Assembly (NCBI GenBank): GCA_010093605.1
Contig: MU004184.1
Location: forward strand, 1,197,897 to 1,261,896
Length of the DNA: 64,000 nt
Direction: 5' to 3'
Origin: Lophium mytilinum
Taxonomy: Eukaryota > Ascomycota > Dothideomycetes > Mytilinidiales > Mytilinidiaceae
Under the pieces are notes generated by a model, which was not told the DNA's origin, searched no databases, and saw only the letters and a program-made list of their open reading frames with translations. Each line of letters begins with the position of its first letter. Position 1 is the stretch's first letter. The translations under genes and the position numbers were made by a program. Positions 1-12,257 of this stretch are shown one piece after another.

Positions 1-450
1 CAAACTCCGAATGATTGCGCTGCTTTCCCGCAATCCATCATACATGATCTCTTGCCTCTTGGTAGGGTCGTCGAGCGAATAGTTGTCGAACCATTGGTTT
101 ATCCAGGCTCGGTTGTAGAGGGCAGCCCGACGTTTCTTTGCTGTGAGAAATACGAGCTTGACTCCTGGAAAGCACTCTTGGAGGGTGTGGCCAGAAGAAG
201 TACGGGCTGATGAGAATTTAGGGCCGAAGTCATGGGCATTACTACCCCGGCCATGCAGTACGATGAATGTGTGTGTATGCGTTGTTTTCGATGGTACGAT
301 GAGGGGTTTGGAGTCGTCTCGAGGGGCGTCAAAGGAGCTTTGAGGTGACGAAGACGCTATAGCTGCAGGTGTTCTGCGGCGGAAGCTGCTCACCATGTCC
401 GTTAGTATCTCAGGTTCATACTCCGATTGTCTCTCAACTGGCTGCGGCAT
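1..450 (-). CDS. Phospholipase/carboxylesterase (acyl-protein thioesterase-like), N-terminal part
   Basis: Partial gene read from the ATG at 450 leftwards off the window edge: 150 codons open to the edge. After a 50-residue low-complexity leader comes HTHTFIVLHGRGSNAHDFGP, the oxyanion-loop motif of the fungal phospholipase/carboxylesterase alpha/beta-hydrolase family. It is followed by FPGVKLVFLTAKKRRA and NQWFDNYSL, which are hallmarks of that family. The family hydrolyses carboxylic or thioester bonds, and related yeast and human enzymes depalmitoylate proteins. The nucleophile Ser and the Asp/His of the triad would lie beyond the edge, so activity cannot be judged. The start is the first in-frame ATG. 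No intron is needed in the visible part. The substrate is unknown. Confidence 0.85.
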   Translation of the reverse strand, partial: MPQPVERQSEYEPEILTDMVSSFRRRTPAAIASSSPQSSFDAPRDDSKPLIVPSKTTHTHTFIVLHGRGSNAHDFGPKFSSARTSSGHTLQECFPGVKLVFLTAKKRRAALYNRAWINQWFDNYSLDDPTKRQEIMYDGLRESSAIIRSL

Positions 451-1142
451 TTTCGAAGCAGCTTGTATCTGGGGATATTGTGGTTGACAGGTGATCTAGA
501 ATAGCTCGGCATCTCTCCACAACGTAGGTATCCGCTAGTCCCAAAACTCTCCCGCTAAACGTTGGACTTCGAAACCTAACATCCTCGTAGCTTTTAACCC
601 CTGACACAACACTCGAAGGTAATCAGAGATGCTAGCTCCAAGCTTAACTGTCCATGTATGTACCTAAAGACATAAGCTACCACCAGTATTGAAATAGGCC
701 TTCGAAAATTTGCAGCACCATCATATCATGTCTGAAAGTAGTTGCTGGATTTAGCAGAGTGACAAAAGCACTCCTGTACCCTTCCCCCTCCTGCCCTCCA
801 TCGACGTCAGTCGATTTGTCGAATTCAAAACAGCGTACAATCGCTTGGCGATTTCTCCCGCACCCTCCACTTGAGAGGGAATACTCCGTGAATGACTCAG
901 GAGTAGGAGATTGATTACTATGCAAATTCAATAAAGCGGTGGCAATGTGCTGAATATGAGCGCCGTCGACCAAAGCCCCTCTGGAGTATCCCGCGAGCTA
1001 GAATGAGGAACTTAATTTGGGTTCGAGTATGGATTGACACACCTGCCGCTATTTCCCACTCTTGCAAAACGCCTGACGCCTAAATCACCTACGGGATATG
1101 CCATATGAATCGTAATTCGCATCATGATGTTGTCGAGGCCGC
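451..1142. other. Intergenic stretch, upstream of the hydrolase and downstream of BUD23
   Basis: It holds the promoter side of the left-edge gene and the 3' side of BUD23. Short open frames exist (for example 677-973 on the minus strand), but none shows a recognisable domain, signal peptide or intron structure. No RNA gene or repeat was seen. Confidence 0.6.
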
Positions 1143-2037
1143 CTAGAAAGCAATTCTCCTCTTTCGCCCGGTATACTTCGAATTTGTCTTCACCACCTTG
1201 CCTTTCCTCTCCATCTGTTCTTTCTTCCTCATGATCCATCCCTTACTACCTTTGGCCTCCTCACCCCTCTTCCTCCCCTTCGTCCTTCTCCGACTATCCA
1301 TCACATCCACCCCCTCCATACCCCTCACTACACCCGTGATATCCCCGTCTAGCTCGCCGCCTCCAACTGTCAGCACGAGATATGTCTTGGCGCTCTTGGT
1401 CCCAGGGTCATCTTCCAGAAGACCAGCCCCAAAACCAGCTCTTACTGCGGCACTCGACACCATCTTCTTCTGTTCGTCGTTCTTCGGGTAGAATTGGCAT
1501 ACTGCGCGTCCACCTCTCCGTAAGCTAGCATAGAGGCCATTGAAAAACCGCGATAGCCGTCCAGCAGGTGACTCCTCAGTCGACTCCGCATTGCACAGCC
1601 ATTGCACCGCCGATATACTGATCGCAGCATCGAATGTTCCAGGGCGGAAAGGTACGCCCTGCCCCGCATCTGCGAGAAACAGATCTCCTTCCACCTCCTT
1701 TTCCAAGGCAACTGCGAGCATAGAGGAGGATATGTCGAGGCCAATCCAGGTATGTGGTCCGCCGGGGTTCGTCTCCGGGGAGAAAGTAGATAGAATTTCG
1801 CCGCTAAGGCCGGAGCCGCAGCCGATGTCGAGGATGAGGCTAGGGCTGCGGAGGGAGAGAAGGGAGAGGGCGCGGTGGGTCATCTGGGACTGGATGTGCT
1901 GTATTCGAGAGGAAGTGGTGTATTTGCGGGACTCGGAATCATTGTAGAAGAGATCTGGGGGGCTGTTTGAGGGAATCAGTGAGGTTCTCGACCGCGATAG
2001 ACTTTGAAGCATACAGCGTGTCTTCGGGGCGCGACAT
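1143..2037 (-). CDS. BUD23: 18S rRNA (guanine-N7)-methyltransferase Bud23
   Basis: Two exons: 2037-2015 and 1962-1143, with a 52-nt intron (donor GTATGC, acceptor ACAG). The product is 280 aa (yeast Bud23 is about 275). The intron joins MSRPEDT-L to PPDLFYNDSESRKYTTSSRI, the conserved Bud23 N-terminus. An uninterrupted ORF upstream to 2213 is therefore spurious. The SAM-binding motif I LDIGCGSG lies near residues 52-59, with ISAVQWLCNA further on. The basic C-terminus GWIMRKKEQ...KYTGRKRR is diagnostic of the family. Bud23, with Trm112, methylates a guanosine of 18S rRNA and supports 40S subunit export. It is divergently transcribed from SVP26 across about 310 bp. Confidence 0.96.
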
Positions 2038-2351
2038 GATTGCGGAGGTGAGCGGAGGTCGTGGAGGTTCAGAATCTGCATGCGAGCTGGAGCAGATGCA
2101 GCTGTCGCACTGAGGACGGTATTACGAAGCACTAGTTCGACAATTGTAGCTGCGGCTGTTCTAGTTGCGTATAGCATGTTCTGTATCGAAGAGTCGAAGT
2201 GTTGCGGGGCCATCTTTTTTCCGCGAAATAGTCGTGCGGTGAAGATCCCCCACGAACGTCATGTGAGCCATGACTCGCGCGCAATATGCCACCTGGCTCT
2301 GACCTCATTCCTCTTTGCATTGCGGGCCTCAAGCTTCATAACTCAACAGCT
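2038..2351. promoter_or_regulatory. Bidirectional promoter BUD23/SVP26
   Basis: This 314-bp space lies between two divergent ATGs, so both promoters must be here. No clear TATA box was seen. The shared promoter is inferred from gene layout only. Confidence 0.6.
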
Positions 2352-3279
<928 letters not shown>

Positions 3280-5067
3280 GGACGTGCAGAGGAGTTTGAT
3301 GGAAACAATTAAAAGTGCTGCAATCCCGTATCTCTTGGGGTTTGTATAATGATTTATGTAAGGATATACCGATACACGATTAACTTAGCGACCGGGGGTT
3401 GCAATTCTACTGGAAGTCCACCCCGATAGGCTTGTAAAACTCTAAGTGCGATGTAAAGGACGATACATATAATGTTAGACTGCCTTTGGACCTCGCTAAC
3501 ACATACTATCTGCGTGCTCCTTGCAGCGGCGGTGGGCAGGCAAAACTACAGGTGTAACAGTTGTATATCCGTCGGCCTAAGCTCAAAAGCTCGTAGGTAC
3601 TCCTTGTGCGATGTGAAAGACGATGTGGAGTATATCAGACTCCCTTTCAACCTGGCCAACACGTGCTAGCTAGGGTACTCCCTACAGTGTTGTTGAGCGA
3701 GCAAGACCGAAGCTGGCAGCGTGTTCAAGCCAAAGTGGTTTTATATCCGTGCGCCCAGGCTTCCACTCAAAATACAGGAGTGACTGGAGGAAGGAGTTGA
3801 GGATTCTTAACGGTGGGGCAAGTAAGGGCAATTAGACGCAAGGTTAGGTCATGTTGCAGTGAAGCTATATTTATTCCGCCCTTCACGACGTACCAAAGTA
3901 CTCTGGGGTGGCTGTTAGGGCTATTGGAACTGGATCTGAGTGGTGAAGGACGAGGAGTGGGACGTAAAGGGGATCTGCATCGAAGACGTGAAAGGCGCAA
4001 GTGTTATTGTTGAAGCTTTCGACAAGTAGGCGTAGGTTGTGGCAACGCCGAGTATAACCGTGGTGAGTGGGCTTTGCTAGAGTGGCTGGCTGATATGTGA
4101 ATGATGTACGGCAGTCTAAGGTATGAACCATAGGAGGATATAATAATGGTACATAATGATCTTTATTTTCTTGAGTTTTCAATCTTAGGTGTGGACCAAT
4201 AGTACTGCTCTATTGCGCCACGCACCAACCTGAGACCAAAAAACCCAAAACCTAAAACAAGGGGTGCGGAGAGATTACAACTAGTACTGTTCTAGTTCGA
4301 ATCCAGCTTCGGTCCTTGAGTTTTATTTTTATGTCTAACGTTTTATTTTGCTACCTGTACGATGTCCTTTTGCTACACGTACGAACTCTCCCCTAGCAGC
4401 CCTTTCACCGCGAACCCTCCAGTAACACGTCTTTCCGGCTGAATCCTTGCAACGTTTCCATAGCGCGCACAACTGCGTCGAACCTTACCCAGGACTTCAA
4501 ACAACGCTATCAGAATAGTAAAGCATTTATTGTCAGGTCTCAGTATGAACAACAAGCTCAAACTCATTCAATATCCTAAGTACTCTCGACTTCCCAGCAG
4601 AATCAACGCGAAAGACCAGGCAAATCACACCAATGAACCCATCATATCACCGCTCTGCCTACTGGATCAGACACAAACATCTCCCAGAACGTGCGCGGAA
4701 GTTTCTTGGGCAGAATGTGATGCCCGTGACTTGGGCACTTTATAAGTAATCTTATCAGGATGTGACATGTGCTATATAATGCTTAGTATCTTTTTGGAGT
4801 ATTGGAGCACTTCAAACAGTGCTAGACAAACAGGTGTTCAAGGCAGAGTTGGGTTTTCAAGAGATCATTTCTATTGGAGTTTCTCTTTATTTTTAGGGTC
4901 TGAAGTGGTGGAGCTTTAGTACACGCCCAAACCAAATTCGACCCAGGGTTCCATCAAGACATCCGAATGAGAGTACAGCAACGGGGAAAACGCCAGAAGC
5001 ACTCACGCCCTCCCCCAGCTATCAAGATCCCCGAGCTAATACATCTCCGTCTCTCCATCCCGTCGAC
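3280..5067. other. Gene-poor stretch with decayed repeat at 3447-3775
   Basis: This region is AT-richer than its flanks, and no coding region is supported. Apart from the diverged duplication described separately, I see only short random ORFs. A GTTCGAATCC string near 4293 resembles a tRNA B box, but no cloverleaf can be folded around it. Confidence 0.6.
3447..3775. repeat. Diverged direct duplication, about 160-bp period
   Basis: Unit 1 begins at 3447 (TGCGATGTAAAGGACGATAC) and unit 2 at 3607 (TGCGATGTGAAAGACGATG). Both continue with TTAGACTGCCTTTGGACC versus TCAGACTCCCTTTCAACC, then CTAACACA versus CCAACACG. Both end with TATATCCGT. The differences are mostly C/T and G/A transitions, as expected after RIP. 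It shares weak similarity with the repeat mosaic at 17.3-17.8 kb (TATATTAGACTACC). The parent element is unknown. Confidence 0.55.
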
Positions 5068-6164
5068 TCACGGCAAGTCCTTCCTCTTGGTCCCCTTCCG
5101 CTCGGCTTCGGTGTCTCTACTGTCTTCCACGGCGAGGAGTCCCTCGTTCTTCGTATCTAGCCAACGCCCTCCAATTTTAGACATGTAGTCCCTCATGAAG
5201 CGTCCGGGGAGAGTCCTGGCCTCGATTGCCATCTGGAATCCGTCATTGTTCCAAAGCTCCTTATAGTGCGCCAGCGCGATGGCCTTGACATCTTCATAAA
5301 TAGGGGAGGGTTCGCAATGGTAGCCTGCGTTGATGACGTCGGCGAATCCTTCGGCAGAGAAGTTGCTACGGTACAGCTTAGTATGGAGTTGCTTCTCGGC
5401 AAATTTCATGCAGGAAGGATGGCTGAGGACGTTGGCCACCTGCCATACTATACAGTGCAGCTTGCTGACCTGGTTGTCCTTGCTCGCGGGGACGTCCTTC
5501 GGGGATACATAAGGATCGCGGAAGGGATACGAGAAGTACTTCGTGTCGGGGTCGCCCGCAATGTAGGTGCGTGTGTCGCTCCACTCGACTACGCGGTCCA
5601 CGGCGACAGCGAGCTCCTCGCTCCAGGGGCTTAACGTGAACACCGGTATGCCGCCTGTGTCGTACGAAAACTCCTGTGTACTACATCAATGGCCATACTT
5701 GACAAACGATAGCACTGCGAGTCAAGGAAACTTACCACGTGGTTGTATACTCCGGGACCCTATAGTAATGGTGTAAGTCTTGATTTTAACAGTGTGGTGA
5801 TGGAATTTGCAGGGTCAAACGTACGTCGAGGAGAGCTTTCCGAACGATTGATGAATAGTACTCCCAATTATGCTTCCTAACCCGCCACTCGACCTCGCCA
5901 ACCTCAATGACTAGCGAATAGTCCACTGACTTCAGGAGGCGCAAACCGTCCATGCTAGACCGTGTGAGTATTGGCATTATATGCTGTCATGGCTCCTTTG
6001 CCGAGCACTCACTCTTTGCCGCGCCACTCCCCAACCAATTCTTTCAAGCTGTTCTCACAGTGATAGGCGCAATAGTCGGCGTCAGCGTCATTGACCACGT
6101 CCATCAAAAGCCGGTAAGCTGGCATCTTGAACTCGCCAGCAGACTGGGTGCTGAGGCTCGCCAT
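5068..6164 (-). CDS. BTB/POZ-like domain protein
   Basis: Four exons: 6164-6013, 5954-5825, 5759-5736 and 5673-5068, giving 303 aa. The introns are 58, 65 and 62 nt with GTGAGT, GTACGT and GTAAGT donors and CTAG, ATAG and ACAG acceptors, and all phases agree. The order MDGLRLLKSVDYSLVIEVG, VEWRVRKHNWEYYSSIV, FSYDTGGIPVF resembles a fungal BTB fold (DLTI..G...F.VHK....S.YF), but in a divergent form. The C-terminal half, with CMKFAEKQLHTKLYR and DVKAIALAHYKELW, matches the helical part that follows BTB in fungal proteins of this type. The ligand or Cullin partner is unknown. The start is the first ATG after the upstream non-conserved frame. The BTB call is moderate, but the gene structure is well supported by phase. 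Confidence 0.7.
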
Positions 6165-6954
6165 GATGAGTCTTACGATGTGGCTGTGTGTTCGATGAGG
6201 GTGGCTATTTTGGCCTCGCGCGCAGAAGCTGAAGAGAATAACGCCGTCGCCAAGCCATAGACTTTTGATGGTGAATAGAGAGTTGATTTCGCGCGCTAAC
6301 ACGGCATTCCACCTGCACCCGCTATACTACTGCTTGGAGCCCGTTTACACGCTCGTATGTACTCTAGACTGAATGCTACCTACAGCCAACTAATACTGGG
6401 TGAACAGCCGTTATCCCTAAACAATACGAGGAGTCAATATGTTGCCTATTATTAGTAGTCCCAGCAGAGCAAACTAATAAGCTAACGGTGGACTAGAATA
6501 ACCTTTGAAAAGAAGTTGTAGGCGGCGAGATGTACTGCGTTGAAAGGGGACGCTCGCATTTAATAGGGTTATTGAGGGGAGCTATGAGGTTAAACATTGA
6601 CATTGAGGGAGGTGTGATACGCAGAATCCGGATTCGTTCATGATGGCGCCGTCTGGGGCCCGTCCGTAAAGTCTTAAATTCTGCCTTAAATTCTGCCAGT
6701 GATGGAGACGTTCTGAGAGTATAAAAGTGGGCCGTGTTACCGGAGTGTTTTGAGAGTTCGACAGCAGCGTTTGTAGTGCTTCATACACTCGGGTAAGATC
6801 TAGAAAGGATATAAGGGTTCGAGGGCGTGAACTGAAGTCTTCCAATCTGTCACTTAGATACGCCTTAGCTTGAATATTAAATCTAAACAATATTACCCAT
6901 AGCTGACGTGCACATGATCCCTAGAATCAATTAGAAAGGACCCACCCAAACTGG
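6165..6954. other. Intergenic, no gene seen
   Basis: This stretch holds the promoter side of the BTB-like gene and low-complexity AT-rich sequence. There is a perfect 12-bp tandem duplication (TTAAATTCTGCC) near 6674-6697. The minus-strand frame 6582-6890 has no recognisable domain. Confidence 0.55.
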
Positions 6955-7465
6955 GTAAGAAAGATATACCAATGATTCGCAGTAATCGACCCCCCTATCC
7001 TTGGGCTCCTGATCCCTCCACTGCGCCCACGGCATAACCTTATCCCTCGACGTAGTCCAAATCTTCTGCACTCACATCACATAGCTCAGATTGAGTTCCT
7101 TCGCATGGTGCATGGTGCATGATCCACTCCACGATCTCCTGGCCCGAGGTCGTCCTAACCTACATAACCCCTCATCAGAAAGTCGTTCAAAAGTTTAGTT
7201 CTGCGACGCTTACACCCCCACCGCCTGATCTGGGCACGCAGCACTGGACATCGTTGGACTCGGGGCAGAAACCTAGTGCTGGGGTCGTGCTGCACTGGGA
7301 TGTCCAGCGGCAATTGTCTCCGCCGGAGCAGGTGGTCTTGGTGCAGCATTTGATGTTCTCGGGAGTCTCGGAGCAGGCGTTGGAGGTGTATCTGCCGCCG
7401 GCCAAGATGTAGTCGGAGGTTGGGATTCAGACGCCAACCGCAGGAGGCTCGCATGTCTTGTTCTC
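6955..7465 (-). pseudogene. Decayed Cys-rich secreted protein with ARB_07466-like C-terminal domain
   Basis: Minus-strand reading from about 7465 gives a Cys-rich module (SNACSETPENIKCCTK, CRWTSQCSTTPALGFCPES, VQCCVP). After a plausible intron (GTAAGC..GTAG, about 7230-7160) come EIVEWIMHH, AKELNLSYV and QKIWTTSRDKVMPWAQWR. These match the two ends of fungal secreted cell-wall remodelling proteins of the ARB_07466 type. The reading frame is broken: a stop sits where a cysteine is expected in the first Cys repeat, a 7-bp tandem copy shifts frame inside EWIMHHAKEL, and a TGA replaces the Trp before VQKIW. The block that normally carries DHPSGRA is absent, so there is an internal deletion as well. 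No signal-peptide exon was found. It is a relic, not a working gene. Confidence 0.7.
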
Positions 7466-9079
7466 CATATACTCGTGCTATTGGCACAGTACTAGGTTAT
7501 AAGTTCGGGCACATGAATATATCACTGCTACCGCTTTGCTCTTGCTCTCTCGGCGCCAATTTAAGGAGTCCCCTAAATGGCAGATAGTAGCTTCATCAAA
7601 AGGTAGTCTGGTTTCCATTGCTCTGGTTTTACATTGTGCTTGAGGTTGTAAAAGCTTATCAGAGGTACCCCAAGCAGTTGCGAAGAGTGCTCAAATTCAT
7701 ACCTTCGTACGGTAGGATATCCGAGCGGCGCGAGTTGGCACACATCTCACCAAAATGGGCAACCTTGTAGACTCCTTTCATCATTCCAAGAAATACGAAT
7801 CGCACAGGACGTTCAGCTTTTTATTTTTTGATGCCCATACTTATCGAATGATGGATTTGTAGCACAAGATTGATAGTGACACAATGAAAGCGCACAGAGA
7901 AGGAAGATCAATGATTGAAAGGCTGACTCTTTTCTATCGTGGTCGCCAATGACATTAGCTGGAATGCTTCTCAAACCAAAGAAAGAGGACGTTCCACTCA
8001 TCTGAAACAATTACCTTTGCTAGAACGGCTAACCAGAAGCTACGTGGTAGCAAGGGGAGTCTCTGGGAGTTTTGTGGTAGTTAGAGCAGCTAATAACTAG
8101 GTAAGTAGCAATATCTCGAAATAGGCGAAACTCTGCATTGTCGGCTTGCTGGACCGAAACTCAAGCATTGACGTGGACTTTACCCGGCCAGTCAGAGGTT
8201 TCCACTTTTCAAGCAATTGGGTCCCGATTGGTCGTTTAGGGGCGGTGCCTGAAAGACTTCGGCTGGATAATGATGCGGCTCGCTAAAGGGAGAGATGAAA
8301 GATGACGAGATGCAACAGAGCCGCCACAGCGAGTGGAAGGAGGCAAACTTGTAGGGACAGGAGGGTCGCGTAGACAGAACGCGTAAAGCAGCGGTCAGAG
8401 GTTGAGGCCAAGATGGGGCGCGAAATAGCAGTTGGCATGATCAACGGTCGCACTGCCGGTTGCGTGATGCTGCGGCAAAGCGGAGGCCAGGGTTGCTCGA
8501 CCGGGCCTCGTGGATCGGCTAAGGATTGCTGCAAGGGAAGAGGCAAGATATTTCCGATGGCAGTGCAGCCGCAATAATGGCCGCAGCAAGGCTTTGTTAC
8601 GAAAAGTGGCGATGGGCGAGGGCAAACAGGATTTTGGCCATGGTCTAGCATCGCGCCACTCCCGAACCGTGCTCGCGTCCCCTGTTGTTACAGAAACGCG
8701 GGGGCTGGCCTGGCTGCCACCAACGACGGGGAATAACAGGGCAGTAACGGGCTGGGGCTTGTGTCTTACCTGCACTGGCACCTCTCCCCGCCGCCCTCAT
8801 TCACTTATGTCCAGCCTGGAGTGTCTCGTTGCGACCGAATATACCCTCTCCTAGTCCCACGGCCAGAGCAATGCCGTTGCATTGATCGGTAAACAACAAC
8901 AGACCGTCTCAGTGTCTCAGTAGAGCACCAGATATAGTGAGCTCAGTCCACACCACACTCGCTTTAATAACCATGTGACCTTCTCACACGTTGTAGAGTT
9001 CTCTTGGCCTGTAATGCCGTGTATTTGAGCGCCCATCTGCTCCAGCAGCGACTTCACAGCGGCATTCGTCGACTCCACC
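7466..9079. other. Intergenic region with dispersed repeat scraps; promoter of the 9.1-kb gene
   Basis: Two scraps link this region to the 17.5-kb mosaic. CAGTACTAGG plus a diverged GTTCGGGCACA lie at 7487-7512, and the exact 15-mer GGTACCCCAAGCAGT lies at 7664-7678 (also at 17520-17534). From about 8280 the sequence is GC-richer and probably holds the promoter and 5' leader of the gene at 9080. Open frames there (8283-8854, both strands) show no domain. Confidence 0.5.
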
Positions 9080-12000
9080 ATGGGCAACACACAGTCTGCG
9101 CCGCAGCACAACAGGCTGGTAAAACCCAAGACGAACAGCAACTCGCCGTTTTCGTCTCCGACCATACCTTCTCCCGGCTCAGTCCCGACCAAGTACTCCG
9201 ACTTGCACCTAGACACTGTCATACGTTCGCCCACGGGCGACTTCCGCAGTCGGAATGATACCAGACACCAGCTCAGGGCCCAATTGACGTCGCCAATGGA
9301 CGGAGACTGCTCCCAGGAGTCTGACGAGGATGACAGTCTTGGAGAACTTGCTACTCATGTTCGCGACCGTCTTCAGAGCCTGTCAAGGTCCAATTCCGTG
9401 GCCTCCCAGTTGCCTAGCTCTCAAGCTTCAACCACCAAACTCAGTAGTCTCTCGGGGTCGAAGCTCTCTTTAGTGTCCGATACTCGACCGGTAGATCTAG
9501 AAGCTGCGATTTCCATTCTGCAAGAGCTGAGGAAGAATGCCTCCCCAGACGATCTGGCCGCTTTGCGTATGTCTCTTTTATTCATTCCGCTTCTTAGGAA
9601 TGTACACTTACGCGTCCGCTCCTATAGGTGAAGCACTCCAGCCAGTGAACTCTGCTGAGCCTGTACCGGTATCCTCACGCTGTCCAACAACACGAAAGCC
9701 TGTGGGCGGAAAGCCGTGTCAGTCCCTCATTCGCCGTCGCTCATTAGCCACACCAGGCCTTGCAACTCGTGGTTCGCCCACCGATGTGCTACGGAAACCT
9801 GTTGAAAACTTGGAGGCTCAGATAGACCAGAGATCGGAGCATGAGTGGCGGGTTGATAAAATGATGGGACATTCGCCCCTGACCCGCTTAGCAGCCTTGG
9901 ACGCCGCCCGCGAAGGACAAGATTCGTCAACTCCGCGATGTCAAACTCCTGGCGATATGGCATACTCGCACCTTGGCGCATTGAAGCTCGGTTCCTTGAC
10001 CATCACCAATGGTGCAGCGTCGCCAGCTCCAAGCGTTCGCTCGAACATGATGGACCGGCGAAAGTCCACTCCGGATATGAATCAAGAGGAGGATTATTTC
10101 ACGGCATCTGAAGGCAGCTCTAGTCCCTTAGCTGCACTGCAGCATCATCGTGGCAACCGAATGCATTTCCGAGTGCAGTCTTCTGTGCTTCCCATGCCTT
10201 CACCACTGTCCCGAGAAGCCCACATCTCCGGTGGCAGCCAAAAGGCAGATCCTGCTCCCAGGAGCGGGAGCCCTCTCAAGAGAGAAGCCATCTTGAACAT
10301 TTCCAAGAATAGGGGGCATCAACATGAAAGGGGCAGATCAACCGACCATGTCAAGAACAAGAGTGCCCCTTCGATTGCTCAGGAATATATGGACGAGCTT
10401 GCGACCAGCCCCTTCGCCGCACAGGATGAGTTCTCGGAACGGTTTGATGAGCCTCGCGAGTCACTAGATTCGGGATTCGCCGAAAAAAGTCCAGAAGATG
10501 CATGGACGTATAGACAAGAGGCATTTCGAATGCTAGACGGGACCATGTTCGAGGACTCGATACCGCGAGTTGACTCAGTCTTGGAAGCCACTCGCCAAAA
10601 GCGAGCAGACCGCCCGTCGCACACCAAGGCTGACTCCGGATACTCATCTGGGGCGAGTCTTCGTGCAATGGAGCCTAATACTCGAGTCGGTGATTGCACT
10701 GTTCCTTCACTCCCGCAACTTGCCGTTCTTGCTGACGGGCAAAAACGAAGTGGGTTTCATGCAGAAGACCCGAGAAACCTCCAAAAGTCCGACCAAACGC
10801 CATCGCTTTCCGCTGCTGCAAAGCCGCTACCAGCCCCTCCGGAAAAGCAGGATGTAAGGCCGAAACCATCGCGACTGTCACTGTCTAAATCATGGAAGAG
10901 AGCATCAAGTGGCGCCACACCAACAGTATCTGCACCGCATACTCCAAGTTCCATCGTATCGTCGGAAAGTGCCGATGGCAAAAAGTCAGCGATGTCCAAA
11001 CGTCTCCAAAAACGGCGCCCTTCAGCCCCTGCGGTACCACAAGTACAGGCCTGCGAGCCAGTCAAAGAGGGAACTATTCCTACGATACCAGACAACGTTC
11101 GGACCCATTTCACCCGTCGCCTGTCTGAAGCTCCAGGAATGGATCACTTAACGCAGACTTTTGCTTCACCCTCCACTACAAAGCCCGAAGAGGTTAGTAT
11201 GGAGGCTCCTGTAGTCTCTGAACCAGTACGCTTCCCTTCCCCTGCCGATGATGAGCCTCGTCAGAAGAAGCATCATCATCGATCGCAGAGCGCCCGGCCA
11301 CCAACTCCTCCTCCCCATCGACAAAGGCGAAGCCTCTCCCTCTTCCGAAAAGAGAAGCCTGACGTTGATCGAAGCGAATCTGGCGCAGACAGCGAACTCG
11401 AACTCCTGGGGATCGCCGACTTTGGTACTGTAGCACAGTCACTGGGCAGCTCGCCTTACGATATCGCTGCATCGTTGCTCCGGAAACAGCCCGTCGCTTC
11501 GCCGACCCACCCACATCAAATGGGTGCAGTCTTTCCCCGTGCCAAACCTGTGGTCAACATGGACGCGTCAACTGCTGTTCAGGTCGCAAAGATGCGCAGT
11601 CGGGACCGTGCTGCTCCTGACGCACACACGCATAGGCCTAGAAGCTACCACGAATACAACCTCGAGGCCGGTGAAGCGACAGTAGCTAGACGAGTATCAT
11701 CGCAAGGCCGTACTGCCGTACCTCCGATGCCACACATGGACTCGAACAGGCTGTCTCTGGTAAGAGCATCGACATCTCGGACCGGACACCAGGCTTCGGA
11801 CAGCACCAGCGCGCGGCCAAAACTGATAACTCGCGAAACCTCAGTGTCCGCCCTGATCGAAAAATTCAACGAGGCACCCGCGAAGGAAACATCACCAGAC
11901 TGGGACGCCCCTTCACAACTCTGGCGCCAACGCCGCAAGTCCATCGGCGAGGGCCTGCGTCGTCAGCACGGAGACAATTCCCATAAGCACTCAAAGTCGC

Positions 12001-12257
12001 ACGCTGGGCTTCCCATCACGCGACCGACACCACCGCCCACGTCGCCAGCTGCGCCCGAACCTACAAACTCTGACGGCGGCATGTTCGACCGCTACGGCGG
12101 CGGCCTGGGATACGGCTACGAGCACGGCTTCGGGGTGGGAGGCAGCGCGGGAACGCGCCATTTGCGGAGCGGCGCGAGTAGGAAGAGTATGCATTTTAGC
12201 AACGAGTTTGGCATCGATTTATCGGATGTTCCGGTGATTTTGCAGAGAGCGCGCTGA
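9080..12257 (+). CDS. Large disordered protein with N-myristoylation start (MGNTQS)
   Basis: Two exons: 9080-9566 and 9628-12257, giving 1038 aa. The intron (GTATGT..ATAG, 61 nt) restores the frame as LAAL-R-EALQPV. The start MGNTQSAPQ fits the N-myristoyltransferase consensus (M-G-N-x-x-S), so the protein is probably lipid-anchored to a membrane. The rest is low complexity: many SP/TP and RSxS sites, basic patches (KKHHHRSQSARPPTPPPHRQ), and a Gly/Tyr-rich stretch near the C-terminus (YGGGLGYGYEHGFGVGG). A short helix-like segment (LEAAISILQELRKN) lies near residues 139-152. I do not recognise a catalytic domain. The abundance of S/T-P and basic-directed sites suggests a phosphorylated scaffold (inference). 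Confidence 0.85.

Noticed and set aside
2038-2213. N-terminal extension of the BUD23 ORF
   Set aside because: The intron join to MSRPEDTL gives the conserved Bud23 start; the extension is non-conserved and lies in the promoter shared with SVP26.
4215-4320. tRNA-like B box (GTTCGAATCC) and a CAATAG..CTATTG hairpin
   Set aside because: The two parts lie in opposite orientation and no acceptor, anticodon or T stems can be formed. At best a chance match or a SINE scrap.
8283-8854. Overlapping ORFs on both strands upstream of the gene at 9080
   Set aside because: GC-rich promoter/leader sequence; no domains, no conserved residues, no splice sites.
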